Assembly: GCA_029309925.1 (NCBI GenBank)
Contig: JARKND010000004.1
Coordinates: 496,001 to 560,000, forward strand
Source: Fulvivirgaceae bacterium JP3-4
GTDB lineage: Bacteria; Bacteroidota; Bacteroidia; Cytophagales; Cyclobacteriaceae
Length of the DNA: 64,000 bases
Direction of reading: 5' to 3'
This document shows, in pieces, positions 44,582-53,231 of this stretch; position 1 is the first letter of the stretch, and each line of letters opens with the position of its first letter. The notes beneath the pieces are model-generated. The model did no database searches and was not told the DNA's origin. It saw nothing but the letters and a program-made list of their open reading frames with translations. Made by a program: the position numbers and the translations under genes.

Positions 44582-45685
44582 ATGAATGCTAGCCTGCACA
44601 ACCTGCTTTCCGACAAAGCGCGGATCGAAGTTATCCTGGATTTTTTACCGTATCCTTTTATCATTTCAGAAAGGCAGGGGAACAGGCAGGCGAACGTTTA
44701 CCTCAACAAGAAATTCCTTGAAGAAATAGGCTATACGCTTGAGGAGATACCCGACATCGATTCATGGTTTGTAAAAGCCTATCCTGATCCACTGTATCGC
44801 GGAGCGATTTCCTCCGGCTGGAATGACCTGATCAAAGATGCACTCGGCAAAGGTGAGGCTGATGCATTGATGCGCGTTATTATCCGCACAAAAAATCATG
44901 GCGACAAATGGTATGAGGTTAAGAGCCGTGTAACCGGATCGCTTCAATTTGTTGCATTTGTGAATCTCACCGAAGTGATGCTCAAAGAACACGAGCTTCA
45001 ACGGCTGAATGAAAATAAGAATCAGACGTTATCTATTCTTGCACATGATGTCCGGGGACCGCTGACCAATCTTAACACCATGACGCGGCTGATGCTGGAA
45101 GGAAATTTTGACTATGATGAATTTCTCCATCGCCTGCAGGCAGTTCATGAAAAAAGCTCACACGTTTTGGAATTCATCGACAATACCCTCTTGTGGACGC
45201 GCGCAAACTTCAACGCGATGTCGATAAAAATCGATGAAGTAAACGTTGAAGAAATTCTTGAAAAAATTCTTCTGGTTTATTCGAATGTTTACCAGGCTAA
45301 GGGCATTACTATTCGTCAGCATTCCACCTCTACGAAGATAAAATCAGATGCAGAAGTGCTGACTATTATTATCCGGAACCTGTTCTCGAACGCCATAAAG
45401 TTTTGCCGCGACAACGGAGAAATCTCCATACGCCTGAACACAGCGGCTTCAGGATTCTCGATCACCATTGAAGACAATGGAGTTGGCATGTCCCCGGACA
45501 CCCTGGATAAAATACAACGCGAACATCACACAACTACCGTTGGTACACGCGAAGAAAAAGGGCTTGGCCTCGGGCTCAGACTATGCAGACAGCTGGCGCG
45601 AAAACTAAATGGCGAAATTCACATTCAAAGCAAACAAGGCGTTGGCACTGAAGTGACCATTCATTTTCAAAATCAGAATTCGTAG
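44582..45685 (+). CDS. PAS-domain sensor histidine kinase
   Basis: 367 residues, no membrane helix, so cytosolic. A PAS-like domain (about 15-135) senses an unknown cue. HisKA has the phosphoacceptor His155 in LSILAHDVRGPLTNL; the ATPase has the N box (NLFSNAIKFC, Asn270), DNGVGM (298-303) and EEKGLGLGLRLC. It would autophosphorylate and pass the group to a response regulator not encoded next to it. Its end overlaps the convergent membrane-protein gene by 13 nt. Confidence 0.9.
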   Translation: MNASLHNLLSDKARIEVILDFLPYPFIISERQGNRQANVYLNKKFLEEIGYTLEEIPDIDSWFVKAYPDPLYRGAISSGWNDLIKDALGKGEADALMRVIIRTKNHGDKWYEVKSRVTGSLQFVAFVNLTEVMLKEHELQRLNENKNQTLSILAHDVRGPLTNLNTMTRLMLEGNFDYDEFLHRLQAVHEKSSHVLEFIDNTLLWTRANFNAMSIKIDEVNVEEILEKILLVYSNVYQAKGITIRQHSTSTKIKSDAEVLTIIIRNLFSNAIKFCRDNGEISIRLNTAASGFSITIEDNGVGMSPDTLDKIQREHHTTTVGTREEKGLGLGLRLCRQLARKLNGEIHIQSKQGVGTEVTIHFQNQNS

Positions 45686-46263
45686 CCGATGTGAAACGTC
45701 ACGAATGGGAAAAGCGGTGCGACATCATAAACCTGGCTTCCAACTACGGTGCTACCGCTAATCTTTCTTGTATAACCTAGTCCGGCCCACGGCTTGACAT
45801 AGAGCGAACTGTGAAACGGATGCCAGCTGTACCCAGCATAAGTCATCAGGAGCATCGTTGAAAAACGAGATGCGTTACCTCCTTCATAATCGTTCGCAAG
45901 ATGATAGTTCTGAACGCCCGCTTGTTCACCGATGAACCACTTTTGATTGGCTCCGCGGAAATAGTACTCTCCATACATCGCAACGGCATTTCGGATTTTC
46001 GTATTCCATCCTTCGTCTCGGTTGTCCGGATTTATGTTCACCAGCATTGAAGGAAGCCTCAGCCCATACGTCCCCGCGCCAATCAGCCAACGTTCACAGT
46101 TAGCTGGCTGTATCCGTGCGTGAAGGGAGTAACCACTCAGTGAAAACGTTGAGGGGTCAGTTTCAAGGGAAAATTTCGTTCGCGACTGCGAATAGCAATT
46201 TATCATGGTGCTAACGCCTATGATGAAGACAATTGATCGGACGATTGATTGCAGCTGTTTCAT
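45673..46263 (-). CDS. Outer-membrane beta-barrel-like protein
   Basis: 196 residues from the ATG at 46263; a TTG at 46287 is a longer alternative. An N-terminal hydrophobic segment (SIVRSIVFIIGVSTMINC, signal-peptide-like; no clear cleavage site) precedes alternating-strand sequence with aromatic girdles (YSLHARI, WLIGAGTYGLRLP, AVAMYGEYYF, WFIGEQAGVQNYHL, LYVKPWAGLGYTRK) ending FVTFHIGYEF, a terminal Phe typical of outer-membrane barrels. Function unknown. Convergent and overlapping with the upstream kinase gene. Confidence 0.7.
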   Translation of the reverse strand: MKQLQSIVRSIVFIIGVSTMINCYSQSRTKFSLETDPSTFSLSGYSLHARIQPANCERWLIGAGTYGLRLPSMLVNINPDNRDEGWNTKIRNAVAMYGEYYFRGANQKWFIGEQAGVQNYHLANDYEGGNASRFSTMLLMTYAGYSWHPFHSSLYVKPWAGLGYTRKISGSTVVGSQVYDVAPLFPFVTFHIGYEF

Positions 46264-46365
46264 AGAGTAATCTTTGTATTTATCCAAACAAATCGCATTC
46301 CTGTGCTGCGGGCGTTGGAAAGTAACCTATAGCTGATTAACTTGACCGTCAGACAACAGAAAGTT

Positions 46366-46668
46366 ATGACGGCCTATACCACACTCACTGAAGCCATCAA
46401 TGGATTAAGGAAACTTGGCTACACGGAAGATTTCAATCTTAAGCCAACGTGTCTGGAATGTGCCCCGCTCGATCTCAAATTGCATCCGGAAGATTTCAAA
46501 GTGGACGAATTCCACCGGTTTGAAGGGATGTCGAACCCTGATGACAACGCGATTGTCTTCGCGATTTCGTCAAAAGATGGCCTGAAAGGCACGTTGGTTG
46601 ACGCTTACGGACTCTATTCTGAGAACCTGACGGATGCTATGGTGCGAAAACTCGCAGTGACGCACTGA
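46366..46668 (+). CDS. Small conserved-looking protein, function unknown
   Basis: 100 residues from the ATG at 46366 (MTAYTTLTEAINGLRKLGYT); a TTG at 46342 is open but unsupported. CLECAPLDLKLHPEDFKVDEFHRFEG (read in parts) contains a Cys-Glu-Cys pair and acidic-aromatic stretch; KDGLKGTLVDAYGLYSENLTDAMVRKL follows. Related small proteins occur widely in Bacteroidota, often misnamed as phosphoribosylpyrophosphate synthetase. No function is assigned here. It is followed 59 nt later by a large histidine kinase gene. Confidence 0.75.
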   Translation: MTAYTTLTEAINGLRKLGYTEDFNLKPTCLECAPLDLKLHPEDFKVDEFHRFEGMSNPDDNAIVFAISSKDGLKGTLVDAYGLYSENLTDAMVRKLAVTH

Positions 46669-46727
46669 CGAAAATGATTCTGCCTTAACCCGGGTAAATT
46701 GATATTAGCGGTATCTTTAGTGGACTC

Positions 46728-48659
46728 ATGCTACCTGAAGATCAGAGTTCTACGATTACATCGCTTCCGTTTGAAGCGATTGCCAATACTTCGCCTGCAC
46801 CGATCGTTTTATGGGATGATGAAGCGCGCTGTGTTTTCGTAAACAAAGTCTGGTGCGACCTGTCTGGCAGTGCGCCACAAAATAATTTCGGCTTAGGGTG
46901 GCTAAACTATATCGATACACGCGATCGGGACAGGTTAACGAACGCAATCAAACACATCCGGCAGGAGAGCATTTCATTTCGGACCGTCAAGTCACGAACC
47001 TTCACGCTGCGACTATCCCTTTATGCCGCGGCCAACAGCAACACTGTAATCGGATGGATGTCAGAATCTTCGCAGCCGCAGGCTGACAACGAGTCGGTGA
47101 ACCGAATGAATGTAATGGAAACGATCATTGACTCGACCATCAGCATGATCTCGGTTGTCGATAAGCACTTTAAAGTCATTTACTTCAATCATCAGGCAGA
47201 AGAATATACAGGCGTGGGCAAAGACCTGGTGCTTGGCCAGAATGTGTTTGAGGTTTTTCCTTATCTGGAAAAGTCGGATTACCGAAGCTATGTGCAACGT
47301 GCGCTGTCGGGGGAAACCGTCAAAACCGATATTACTGAGTCTCTGCTCCAGAAAGGAAAATACTTTGAAACTTTTTACATCCCTTTAAAGAATATCAGTG
47401 GCGATATCGAGGGAGTGATTGTAAAAGTGCGCGATCGTACGATGGATGCGAAGCTCCAGCAGGAACTCCTTGAAAAAAACAAATTACTGGCCGCACAGAA
47501 CAAGGAACTTGTCAGGCAGTCACAGTTCAGCCAGTCACTTTTTGATTCTACAATCGATGTGATTGCGGTAGTCGACACTGATTTCCGCTACATCTCAATC
47601 AACAAGAAGGCTATGGAGCGCTATGGTCTCACGAAGGAACAGATTGAAGGGAAGCGAATTGATGAGCTGTATCCTTCTGTGAAGTCAAGTGGGATGTACC
47701 GCGACATCGGGCGTGCCTTGCAAGGTGAATTCGTGCGAGATATGGCATATACATCCGAAGTGCTGAACCGGTCGCAGTTTGAGAACTATTATGTGCCGCT
47801 GCGTGACGACCAGGACAATGTCTATGCCGTGATGATCATCGCGCATGAAATCACTGAGATCGTCCGCACGAACGAGATGCTCCGCAGTTCAAATACGGAG
47901 CTTGCTGAAAAAAATCGTGAACTCGAACGGAGCAATAACGATCTGGAGCAATTTGCATACGTGGCGAGCCATGATCTTCAGGAACCGATCCGGAAAATTG
48001 CCACGTACACGAACAAGCTGCTAACGCGAAGTAAAGACGAACTCAGCGATGAAACCGCAGTCTATCTGCAGCGTATCAACAACTCCACACGGAGAATGTA
48101 TGAACTGATCAATGGACTGCTTACGTATTCCCGTCTTGTGCGACAGCAGGACCTGTTCGCAAAAACATCACTCGACCAGATTGTCAGGCAGGTTATCACC
48201 GATTTTGACCTGAAGGTCCGGAGTAAAAAAGCGATTCTGAAGTCTCAGAATACGCTTCCCGAATTGGAAGCGATACCCATTCAGATGAACCAGTTGTTCT
48301 CCAACCTGATCAGCAACAGCCTGAAGTTCGCAAAGGAAGATGTCACCCCGGTGATACAAATTGCTTCTATCGATCTTACGCCCGATCAGATTAAATTCTA
48401 CTCCCTCGACTTGAGTGTGAAATACGTCTCAATCTTTTATCTCGACAATGGCATTGGATTCGATCAGCAGTTTGCCGACAAGATCTTTGAATTGTTTCAG
48501 CGTCTGCATCCCAGAAATAAATACGAAGGTTCCGGAATCGGTCTCGCGATCTGTAAGAAAATCGTCAGCAATCACCACGGACTCATCAGTGTTTTTTCTG
48601 AAGAAGGCAAAGGAGTCACCTTCCACATCATCCTGCCGTACACGCAAAGATTCAGATAA
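46728..48659 (+). CDS. Multi-PAS sensor histidine kinase
   Basis: 643 residues, no membrane helix. Three PAS domains in tandem: about 20-115 (weakly conserved, FVNKVWCDLSGSA), 130-240 (STISMISVVDKHFKVIYFN, EEYTGVGKDLV) and 270-378 (STIDVIAVVDTDFRYISIN, ERYGLTKEQIEGKRIDEL). A coiled-coil linker (about 380-405) leads to HisKA with His415 in VASHDLQEPIRKIATY, and a HATPase domain with DNGIGFDQQ and GSGIGLAICKKIV. The cue is unknown; no response regulator is adjacent. The presence of two such kinases within 4 kb suggests local expansion. Confidence 0.92.
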   Translation: MLPEDQSSTITSLPFEAIANTSPAPIVLWDDEARCVFVNKVWCDLSGSAPQNNFGLGWLNYIDTRDRDRLTNAIKHIRQESISFRTVKSRTFTLRLSLYAAANSNTVIGWMSESSQPQADNESVNRMNVMETIIDSTISMISVVDKHFKVIYFNHQAEEYTGVGKDLVLGQNVFEVFPYLEKSDYRSYVQRALSGETVKTDITESLLQKGKYFETFYIPLKNISGDIEGVIVKVRDRTMDAKLQQELLEKNKLLAAQNKELVRQSQFSQSLFDSTIDVIAVVDTDFRYISINKKAMERYGLTKEQIEGKRIDELYPSVKSSGMYRDIGRALQGEFVRDMAYTSEVLNRSQFENYYVPLRDDQDNVYAVMIIAHEITEIVRTNEMLRSSNTELAEKNRELERSNNDLEQFAYVASHDLQEPIRKIATYTNKLLTRSKDELSDETAVYLQRINNSTRRMYELINGLLTYSRLVRQQDLFAKTSLDQIVRQVITDFDLKVRSKKAILKSQNTLPELEAIPIQMNQLFSNLISNSLKFAKEDVTPVIQIASIDLTPDQIKFYSLDLSVKYVSIFYLDNGIGFDQQFADKIFELFQRLHPRNKYEGSGIGLAICKKIVSNHHGLISVFSEEGKGVTFHIILPYTQRFR

Positions 48660-49088
48660 ACGATAAAAATTCCTTGACATTTTCTGTGGCCCGCTGATGT
48701 AAGGCATTCTGTCACGAACAAATGATTGGTTGGCTCGCGGTGAGGCCATTTCCAGAGTGTATTTGGATTTTTTTGTGTTAACGTTAGGTTAAACGAATTG
48801 CAAAGGAGATTTTCCGCAAACGTTATTTCAGATAATCGATTCTGATTTTCGTGATGATTGACATGCGTTGACAGAAGCTGGCCGTAAGTTTGCATCAGTA
48901 ACAACCAGACCAGTTGGACAGTATGGCGTGAATGCTTTCGCGCCATGCAGTCTGCTCAATTTTATGAAACAATCAACAACTACATCCGTAGCATCAACGC
49001 TATTGATTTCACAACGGGCACTGACATCGCATCAAACAAAGTGATGTCACCATCAAAGACTCGATTGTAAAACATTAATCACAGGCAC
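48660..49088. other. 429-nt non-coding stretch with an orphan Pho-box-like repeat, promoter box and hairpin
   Basis: TTAACGTT (48778-48785) and TTAAACGA (48789-48796) repeat with an 11-bp period, like the Pho boxes further right. TAAGTTTG (48885-48892) fits the TAnnTTTG box but lacks a well-spaced TTG. A 10-bp hairpin (48923-48932 with 48937-48946, TGCT loop) follows. A 26-codon frame at 48964-49044 has no support. All would lie in the leader of the small secreted protein at 49089. Confidence 0.4.
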
Positions 49089-49298
49089 ATGAAACGATTT
49101 GGAGTGATGTTCACGCTCGTGATCATGATTTCGTTGCTTTTTGCTGGCGCGAATTTCAGATCAGACAACAATGAAAGTAACACGCCCGACCGCAAAGGTT
49201 GTGGCTACACGCTCATTGAAGCAGGTAAGGCGATTGACTGTAAGGGAGACACCATTGCAGTAAAAAGAATTCATCCTGAAATTGCTCAGTTGAATTAG
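49089..49298 (+). CDS. Small secreted protein, function unknown
   Basis: 69 residues: a signal peptide (MKRFGVMFTLVIMISLLFAG), then RSDNNESNTPDRKGCGYTLIEA, DCKGDTIAVKRIHPEIAQLN. Two Cys (GCG and DCKGD) may form a disulphide in the mature peptide of about 47 residues. The leader of more than 180 nt carries a promoter-like box and a hairpin, and a terminator lies about 140 nt further on, so it appears to be an independently transcribed small gene. No family recognised. Confidence 0.6.
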   Translation: MKRFGVMFTLVIMISLLFAGANFRSDNNESNTPDRKGCGYTLIEAGKAIDCKGDTIAVKRIHPEIAQLN

Positions 49299-49435
49299 AG
49301 AACGCCCTGCCGCTTTGCAGGCACAGAAATTTTATCAAACAAGATTGTAAATTCTTTAAGGAGTGGTCGCAAGACCTGAGAACATATTCTGATAACTTGA
49401 TCTGGGTCATACCAGCGAAAGGAAAGGGATTTACC

Positions 49436-49472
49436 AAAGCCTCGGTGTTCATTGTCGAGGCTTTGTCTTTTT
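49436..49472 (+). terminator. Rho-independent terminator
   Basis: AAAGCCTCG (49436-49444) pairs with CGAGGCTTT (49456-49464), followed by GTC and TTTTT. It would end the transcript of the small secreted protein, since only the plus-strand orientation has a T run. Confidence 0.8.
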
Positions 49473-49509
49473 CAAACCGCCAACGGTCGCTCCCCATACA
49501 TTGTCCGAA

Positions 49510-50730
49510 TCATTCCTCGATATAATCGAGATCCTTTCCATACGTCTCTTCGAGCAACATTGCTGAAGGAATAGCAATCGCGAACAGAATTGCACCCGTC
49601 ACCCATGCACCAGTAACATAATTATCGAACAGCGACCGATTGAATTTGAAGAGAACAATGATCAGCGGAAGCGCACCGCGCACCATGTTCGGAATACTGA
49701 TCGCTGCCGAAGCACGTAGATTCGTACCAAATTGTTCCGCGCTCATGGTGATATAAACTACCGTGAAGCCTGCTCCATAACCAAGTCCTGCACAGATCAG
49801 ATAAAACATCTTAGCATTGTTTCCTGGCTGAAGGAAAAACAGGACTGTGAACACAATCGTAATCCCATAAAAAATAAACAGTGCCTTCTTTCGGCTTTTC
49901 ATTTTATAGCTCAACAATCCAACACTGAGATCACCGAAAGCAATCGCGAGGTATAGATACATGATCGCCTTGCCAGGATCAATGCCCGGAATCCCGAACT
50001 CTTTCCCGAACTGGTCGGAAAACGTAACAAGCACGCCAATGATATACCATGCGGGGAGACCGATCATGATGCACTGCAGATACTTTTTCATTCGCGCTCC
50101 GTTGTTGAAGAACATCAGGAAATTGCCTCTCTGTGCATCCTTCGTCTGCAGTTCCACGAACATCGTGCTTTCCCTTACGCTGACACGCATCAGCAGGAGT
50201 AACAATCCAAGTCCACCGCCAATGAAATAACACGTGCGCCAGTCAAAAATTGTATTGAGCAAAAAAGCGGTAACTGCGCCAAGAATTCCAAAGGAAGCAA
50301 TCATTGCGGCAGCGATTCCTCTTTTCTCCTTCGGAAGGATTTCGCTGACAAGCGTGACACCAGCGCCCAACTCTCCGGCCAGTCCAACACCCGCGAGGAA
50401 CCGAAGCGCAACGTACTGTGGGATAGTAGTTACAAAACCATTGAGAATGTTCGCGATCGAGTAGAGAAGAATGGAACCGAACAGTACTTTTAATCTGCCT
50501 TTCTTGTCGCCAACAATGCCCCAAAGGACGCCACCGATGAGCAGGCCAATCATCTGGACGCTGATGATCCACTCACCCTGTACTAGTATTTGCTCGTCAG
50601 TAAGGCCCAGGGCTGCGAGGCTTGGTTTACGGACGATGCCGAAAAGCAACAGGTCGTAAACATCCACGAAAAACCCGAAAGCGCTGACAATCACGGCAAG
50701 CTGAAAGAGACTGGAAGAACGCTTTTCCAT
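49510..50730 (-). CDS. MFS transporter, possibly phosphate or organic-anion type
   Basis: 406 residues and about 12 membrane helices. The N-terminal GFFVDVYDLLLFGIV resembles the phosphate/H+ symporter group; GGVLWGIVGDKKGRLKVLFGS is the conserved MFS loop between helices 2 and 3, and AGVGLAGELGAGVTLVSEILPKEKRG the one after helix 4. It begins 5 nt after the stop of the OprO/P porin gene, so the two share an operon: a porin for outer-membrane entry and a permease for inner-membrane entry. Substrate is inferred to be phosphate or a phosphate ester from context, not from residues. Confidence 0.85.
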   Translation of the reverse strand: MEKRSSSLFQLAVIVSAFGFFVDVYDLLLFGIVRKPSLAALGLTDEQILVQGEWIISVQMIGLLIGGVLWGIVGDKKGRLKVLFGSILLYSIANILNGFVTTIPQYVALRFLAGVGLAGELGAGVTLVSEILPKEKRGIAAAMIASFGILGAVTAFLLNTIFDWRTCYFIGGGLGLLLLLMRVSVRESTMFVELQTKDAQRGNFLMFFNNGARMKKYLQCIMIGLPAWYIIGVLVTFSDQFGKEFGIPGIDPGKAIMYLYLAIAFGDLSVGLLSYKMKSRKKALFIFYGITIVFTVLFFLQPGNNAKMFYLICAGLGYGAGFTVVYITMSAEQFGTNLRASAAISIPNMVRGALPLIIVLFKFNRSLFDNYVTGAWVTGAILFAIAIPSAMLLEETYGKDLDYIEE

Positions 50731-50735
50731 GCCTG

Positions 50736-51962
50736 TCAGAAACCAATTTCAACCTGGAAAATTCCGGACCAGAATCCCGAATCAAATGTTTTGGAGTTCA
50801 TGTTGATGCGTTCACCATACAATACATTCCCCTGGATCTTCAATCGATGCCCTACAAGATACTTCGTGATACCCAACTCGACTTGTTTCAATTGCGTTTC
50901 ATCCAGAAGTGGAAACATTGCATTGTCGTACAACGACTCGTTCGGAATTGTTGTCGAATAGCGCGCAGCCAGTTCAACATTGTTTTTGAACAGGTAACTG
51001 AGCTGCGACAGATAACCCTCTCCAACAAAAATAAACCGCGTGCGGGTTGGATCAGTTGGCGATGTTGTGATGGGGTTTTCGGACTCGCGCTTCATGTACT
51101 CATTGTACCATGCCCAGCCGTTGTATTTAAAAAGCATATCGAGCTCAAAGTTGCGGATCGATCGTGGTGCGTAGAGGTCATTGCCGAGCTGGCCGGCCTG
51201 ACGCAGCGCGAGATCATTTAAGCTGTAGGTTCCCGCAATAGAAAGCTTTGGCGTTTGCTCGCGTTCCAGATCGCCTTCGATATAGTCATTCGTGCCTGTA
51301 AACTTTCCAAACGGAAGCAACTCAACGCGACCGGTATACGCCAGACCCTTATTCGAGTTGATGGAATTTCTCCCCTCACCTGAAGTGAGCGCTCCGCGAA
51401 GGACAAAATAGTTTTGCGTATAATGTGCAAAGAAACCAAAATCACGATCGATATTGAAGGCGGCATTCACAATTGAGCGATCGGCAAATTGCTGGTCTCC
51501 TGAAGAAATCACACGTTGCCTGTTTCCCGGAAGTTTCGTCTGGCCGAACCCGAGACGCAAGTGCGTTGTCGGATTATAATAGATGACTGCATCACGCACC
51601 ACGTTAGGACTTGAGTTCACAGCTGCATCGTCCGGGCCGCGCCAATCCATATCACCGCGTGAAAATGAAAGCTGGATATAGTACGTCAGCCGCGGGTCAT
51701 AAACGAATCCTTCGAACTTCATGCGAAGCCTCCGCACCCGAAACTCAAACGACTCTGGCTCAGCCACATTTTCAGAAGTAGAGACAAACGTTGCCCTGTT
51801 CTGCATCCGGAACTGATAGTTGAAAGAAAAGCTGCTGTCGGCCGTAACAAATCCGACTCCCTTCCCGCGTTTGGTAAAGACATGTATTGCCGGAGCTTGC
51901 TGTGCAGCTAGCGGCATCGAGCAAATGCAAAGCAGAATAACGGAAGTGATGGTGCGTGTCAT
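50736..51962 (-). CDS. Phosphate-selective porin OprO/OprP family
   Basis: 408 residues with a signal peptide (MTRTITSVILLCICSMPLAAQQ). Strands alternate in the way of outer-membrane barrels (FRVRRLRMKFEGFVYDPRLTYYIQLSFSRG, GRVELLPFGKFT, FELDMLFKYNGWAWYNEY, AARYSTTIP) and the protein ends FQVEIGF with the C-terminal Phe. RRLRMKFEG-x-YDPRLTYY is a hallmark of the OprO/P family. It admits phosphate or polyphosphate into the periplasm in Pseudomonas. The divergent intergenic region contains a TTAACATT direct repeat at 52006-52024, consistent with phosphate control. It leads an operon with the MFS transporter. Confidence 0.88.
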   Translation of the reverse strand: MTRTITSVILLCICSMPLAAQQAPAIHVFTKRGKGVGFVTADSSFSFNYQFRMQNRATFVSTSENVAEPESFEFRVRRLRMKFEGFVYDPRLTYYIQLSFSRGDMDWRGPDDAAVNSSPNVVRDAVIYYNPTTHLRLGFGQTKLPGNRQRVISSGDQQFADRSIVNAAFNIDRDFGFFAHYTQNYFVLRGALTSGEGRNSINSNKGLAYTGRVELLPFGKFTGTNDYIEGDLEREQTPKLSIAGTYSLNDLALRQAGQLGNDLYAPRSIRNFELDMLFKYNGWAWYNEYMKRESENPITTSPTDPTRTRFIFVGEGYLSQLSYLFKNNVELAARYSTTIPNESLYDNAMFPLLDETQLKQVELGITKYLVGHRLKIQGNVLYGERINMNSKTFDSGFWSGIFQVEIGF

Positions 51963-52005
51963 AGCGTTTGATTCCTGGGCACAATATCTGTAAAATCCAG
52001 AAATA

Positions 52006-52024
52006 TTAACATTAGCTTAACATT
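52006..52024 (+). promoter_or_regulatory. Pho-box-like direct repeat before the GH1 gene and the divergent porin
   Basis: TTAACATT (52006-52013) and TTAACATT (52017-52024) repeat with an 11-bp period, as in the known Bacillus PhoP box and as at pstS. The TATATTTG box at 52042-52049 fits TAnnTTTG, but is only 17 nt further and 6 nt before the GH1 ATG, so that transcript would be almost leaderless. Confidence 0.65.
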
Positions 52025-52055
52025 GACCTTTCACCACCAGATATATTTGCAGCCG

Positions 52056-53231
52056 ATGACCATTCACTTTCCGCCCGATTTTGCTTTCGGAACCAGCACT
52101 TCTGCTTACCAGATCGAGACTGCCTTCGAACATGACTGGGTCGGTGTCAAGGCGAGAGACGGGAACACGTTTGACAGAACAACCGATCACGAACTGCGGA
52201 TTGAAGAAGATGCCGGGATCATCAGCTCCCTTGCTCCGAACTACCGCATGGGGCTGATGTGGAGCAGGCTGCAGCGCGGGCCTTTTGAAGAATTTAACCA
52301 GGAGGCAAGAGATCATTATCACAGGTTACTCACTCGTCTGCACGAAAAGAACGTATCAATCATGATGGTGCTTCACCACTTTGCCAACCCGAAATGGTTT
52401 GTGGAAAAAGGTGGGTGGGAAAAAAGTGCGAATATCCCGATGTTTATCGACTTCGCGGAAAAAGTCGTGAAGGAGTTTGGAAATTATGTGAAGCAGTGGA
52501 ATACATTTAATGAGCCCAACCTGTATGTCAGCATGGGCTGGATGACGGGAGAGTTTCCTCCGTTCAAAAAAAACATATTCAAAGCTACGCGCGTCATCAC
52601 CAACATCGGGCAAGCACATGAAGAGGCATATGCCGTTATCAAGAAGTATTTTCCTGCACACCCCGTTGGAATCTCATATAACTGCACCGTGTTCAGTCAC
52701 GAAAATATTCTCGGGATCATCCCGGCAAAATTTACGGACTATTGCTACATGAGTTATCCAATCCGGAAATTCAGGAGCCTGGACTTTTTCGGCATGAGCT
52801 ACTATGCGCGAATCGGATTCGATCCCATGCCTGTCACTTACATTCTCAATCCGGAAAAATTCAAAGACCGACCGCATGATGACATGTGGGAATTCTATCC
52901 CAGGGGTTTGCTCGAGTGCATGAGGCGATTCTGGAAAGAATTCAGAAAGCCGATCATCATCACGGAAAACGGAATTTGCACCGGTGACGACCCAAAACGT
53001 GTTCAGGCACTTTCAACCTACCTGACGCTCGTGCACGATGCTTTACAGGAGGGCATTGATGTTAAGGGATATTACCACTGGAGCACATGGGATAATTTTG
53101 AGTGGAGTCTCGGGCCAACTTACCAGTTCGGGTTATATGGTGTTGACCCGAAGACACGCGAAAGAATGAAAAAACCAAGCGCTGATTTTTTCAGACAAGT
53201 TGCGTTTTCAAAACAACTTGACGTACGTTGA
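52056..53231 (+). CDS. Glycoside hydrolase family 1 enzyme, possibly glycolipid-acting
   Basis: 391 residues from the ATG at 52056 (MTIHFPPDFAFGTSTSAYQIE in parts). GH1 catalytic pair: acid/base Glu153 in NTFNEPN and nucleophile Glu304 in IITENGIC. The helix 2-3 region is atypical (NYRMGLMWSRLQRGPFEEFNQEAR, VSIMMVLHHFANPKWFVEKGGW), resembling the SFR2-like branch more than standard beta-glucosidases. SFR2 itself transfers galactose between galactolipids. Because the gene has a Pho-box and lies next to glycolipid-related genes, a membrane sugar role is suggested, only as inference. It is convergent, without gap, with the regulator gene. Confidence 0.8.
   Translation: MTIHFPPDFAFGTSTSAYQIETAFEHDWVGVKARDGNTFDRTTDHELRIEEDAGIISSLAPNYRMGLMWSRLQRGPFEEFNQEARDHYHRLLTRLHEKNVSIMMVLHHFANPKWFVEKGGWEKSANIPMFIDFAEKVVKEFGNYVKQWNTFNEPNLYVSMGWMTGEFPPFKKNIFKATRVITNIGQAHEEAYAVIKKYFPAHPVGISYNCTVFSHENILGIIPAKFTDYCYMSYPIRKFRSLDFFGMSYYARIGFDPMPVTYILNPEKFKDRPHDDMWEFYPRGLLECMRRFWKEFRKPIIITENGICTGDDPKRVQALSTYLTLVHDALQEGIDVKGYYHWSTWDNFEWSLGPTYQFGLYGVDPKTRERMKKPSADFFRQVAFSKQLDVR

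Noticed and set aside
48964-49044. Possible 26-codon leader peptide before the small secreted protein
   Set aside because: The frame has no ribosome-binding site or conserved feature; short frames of this size are common by chance.
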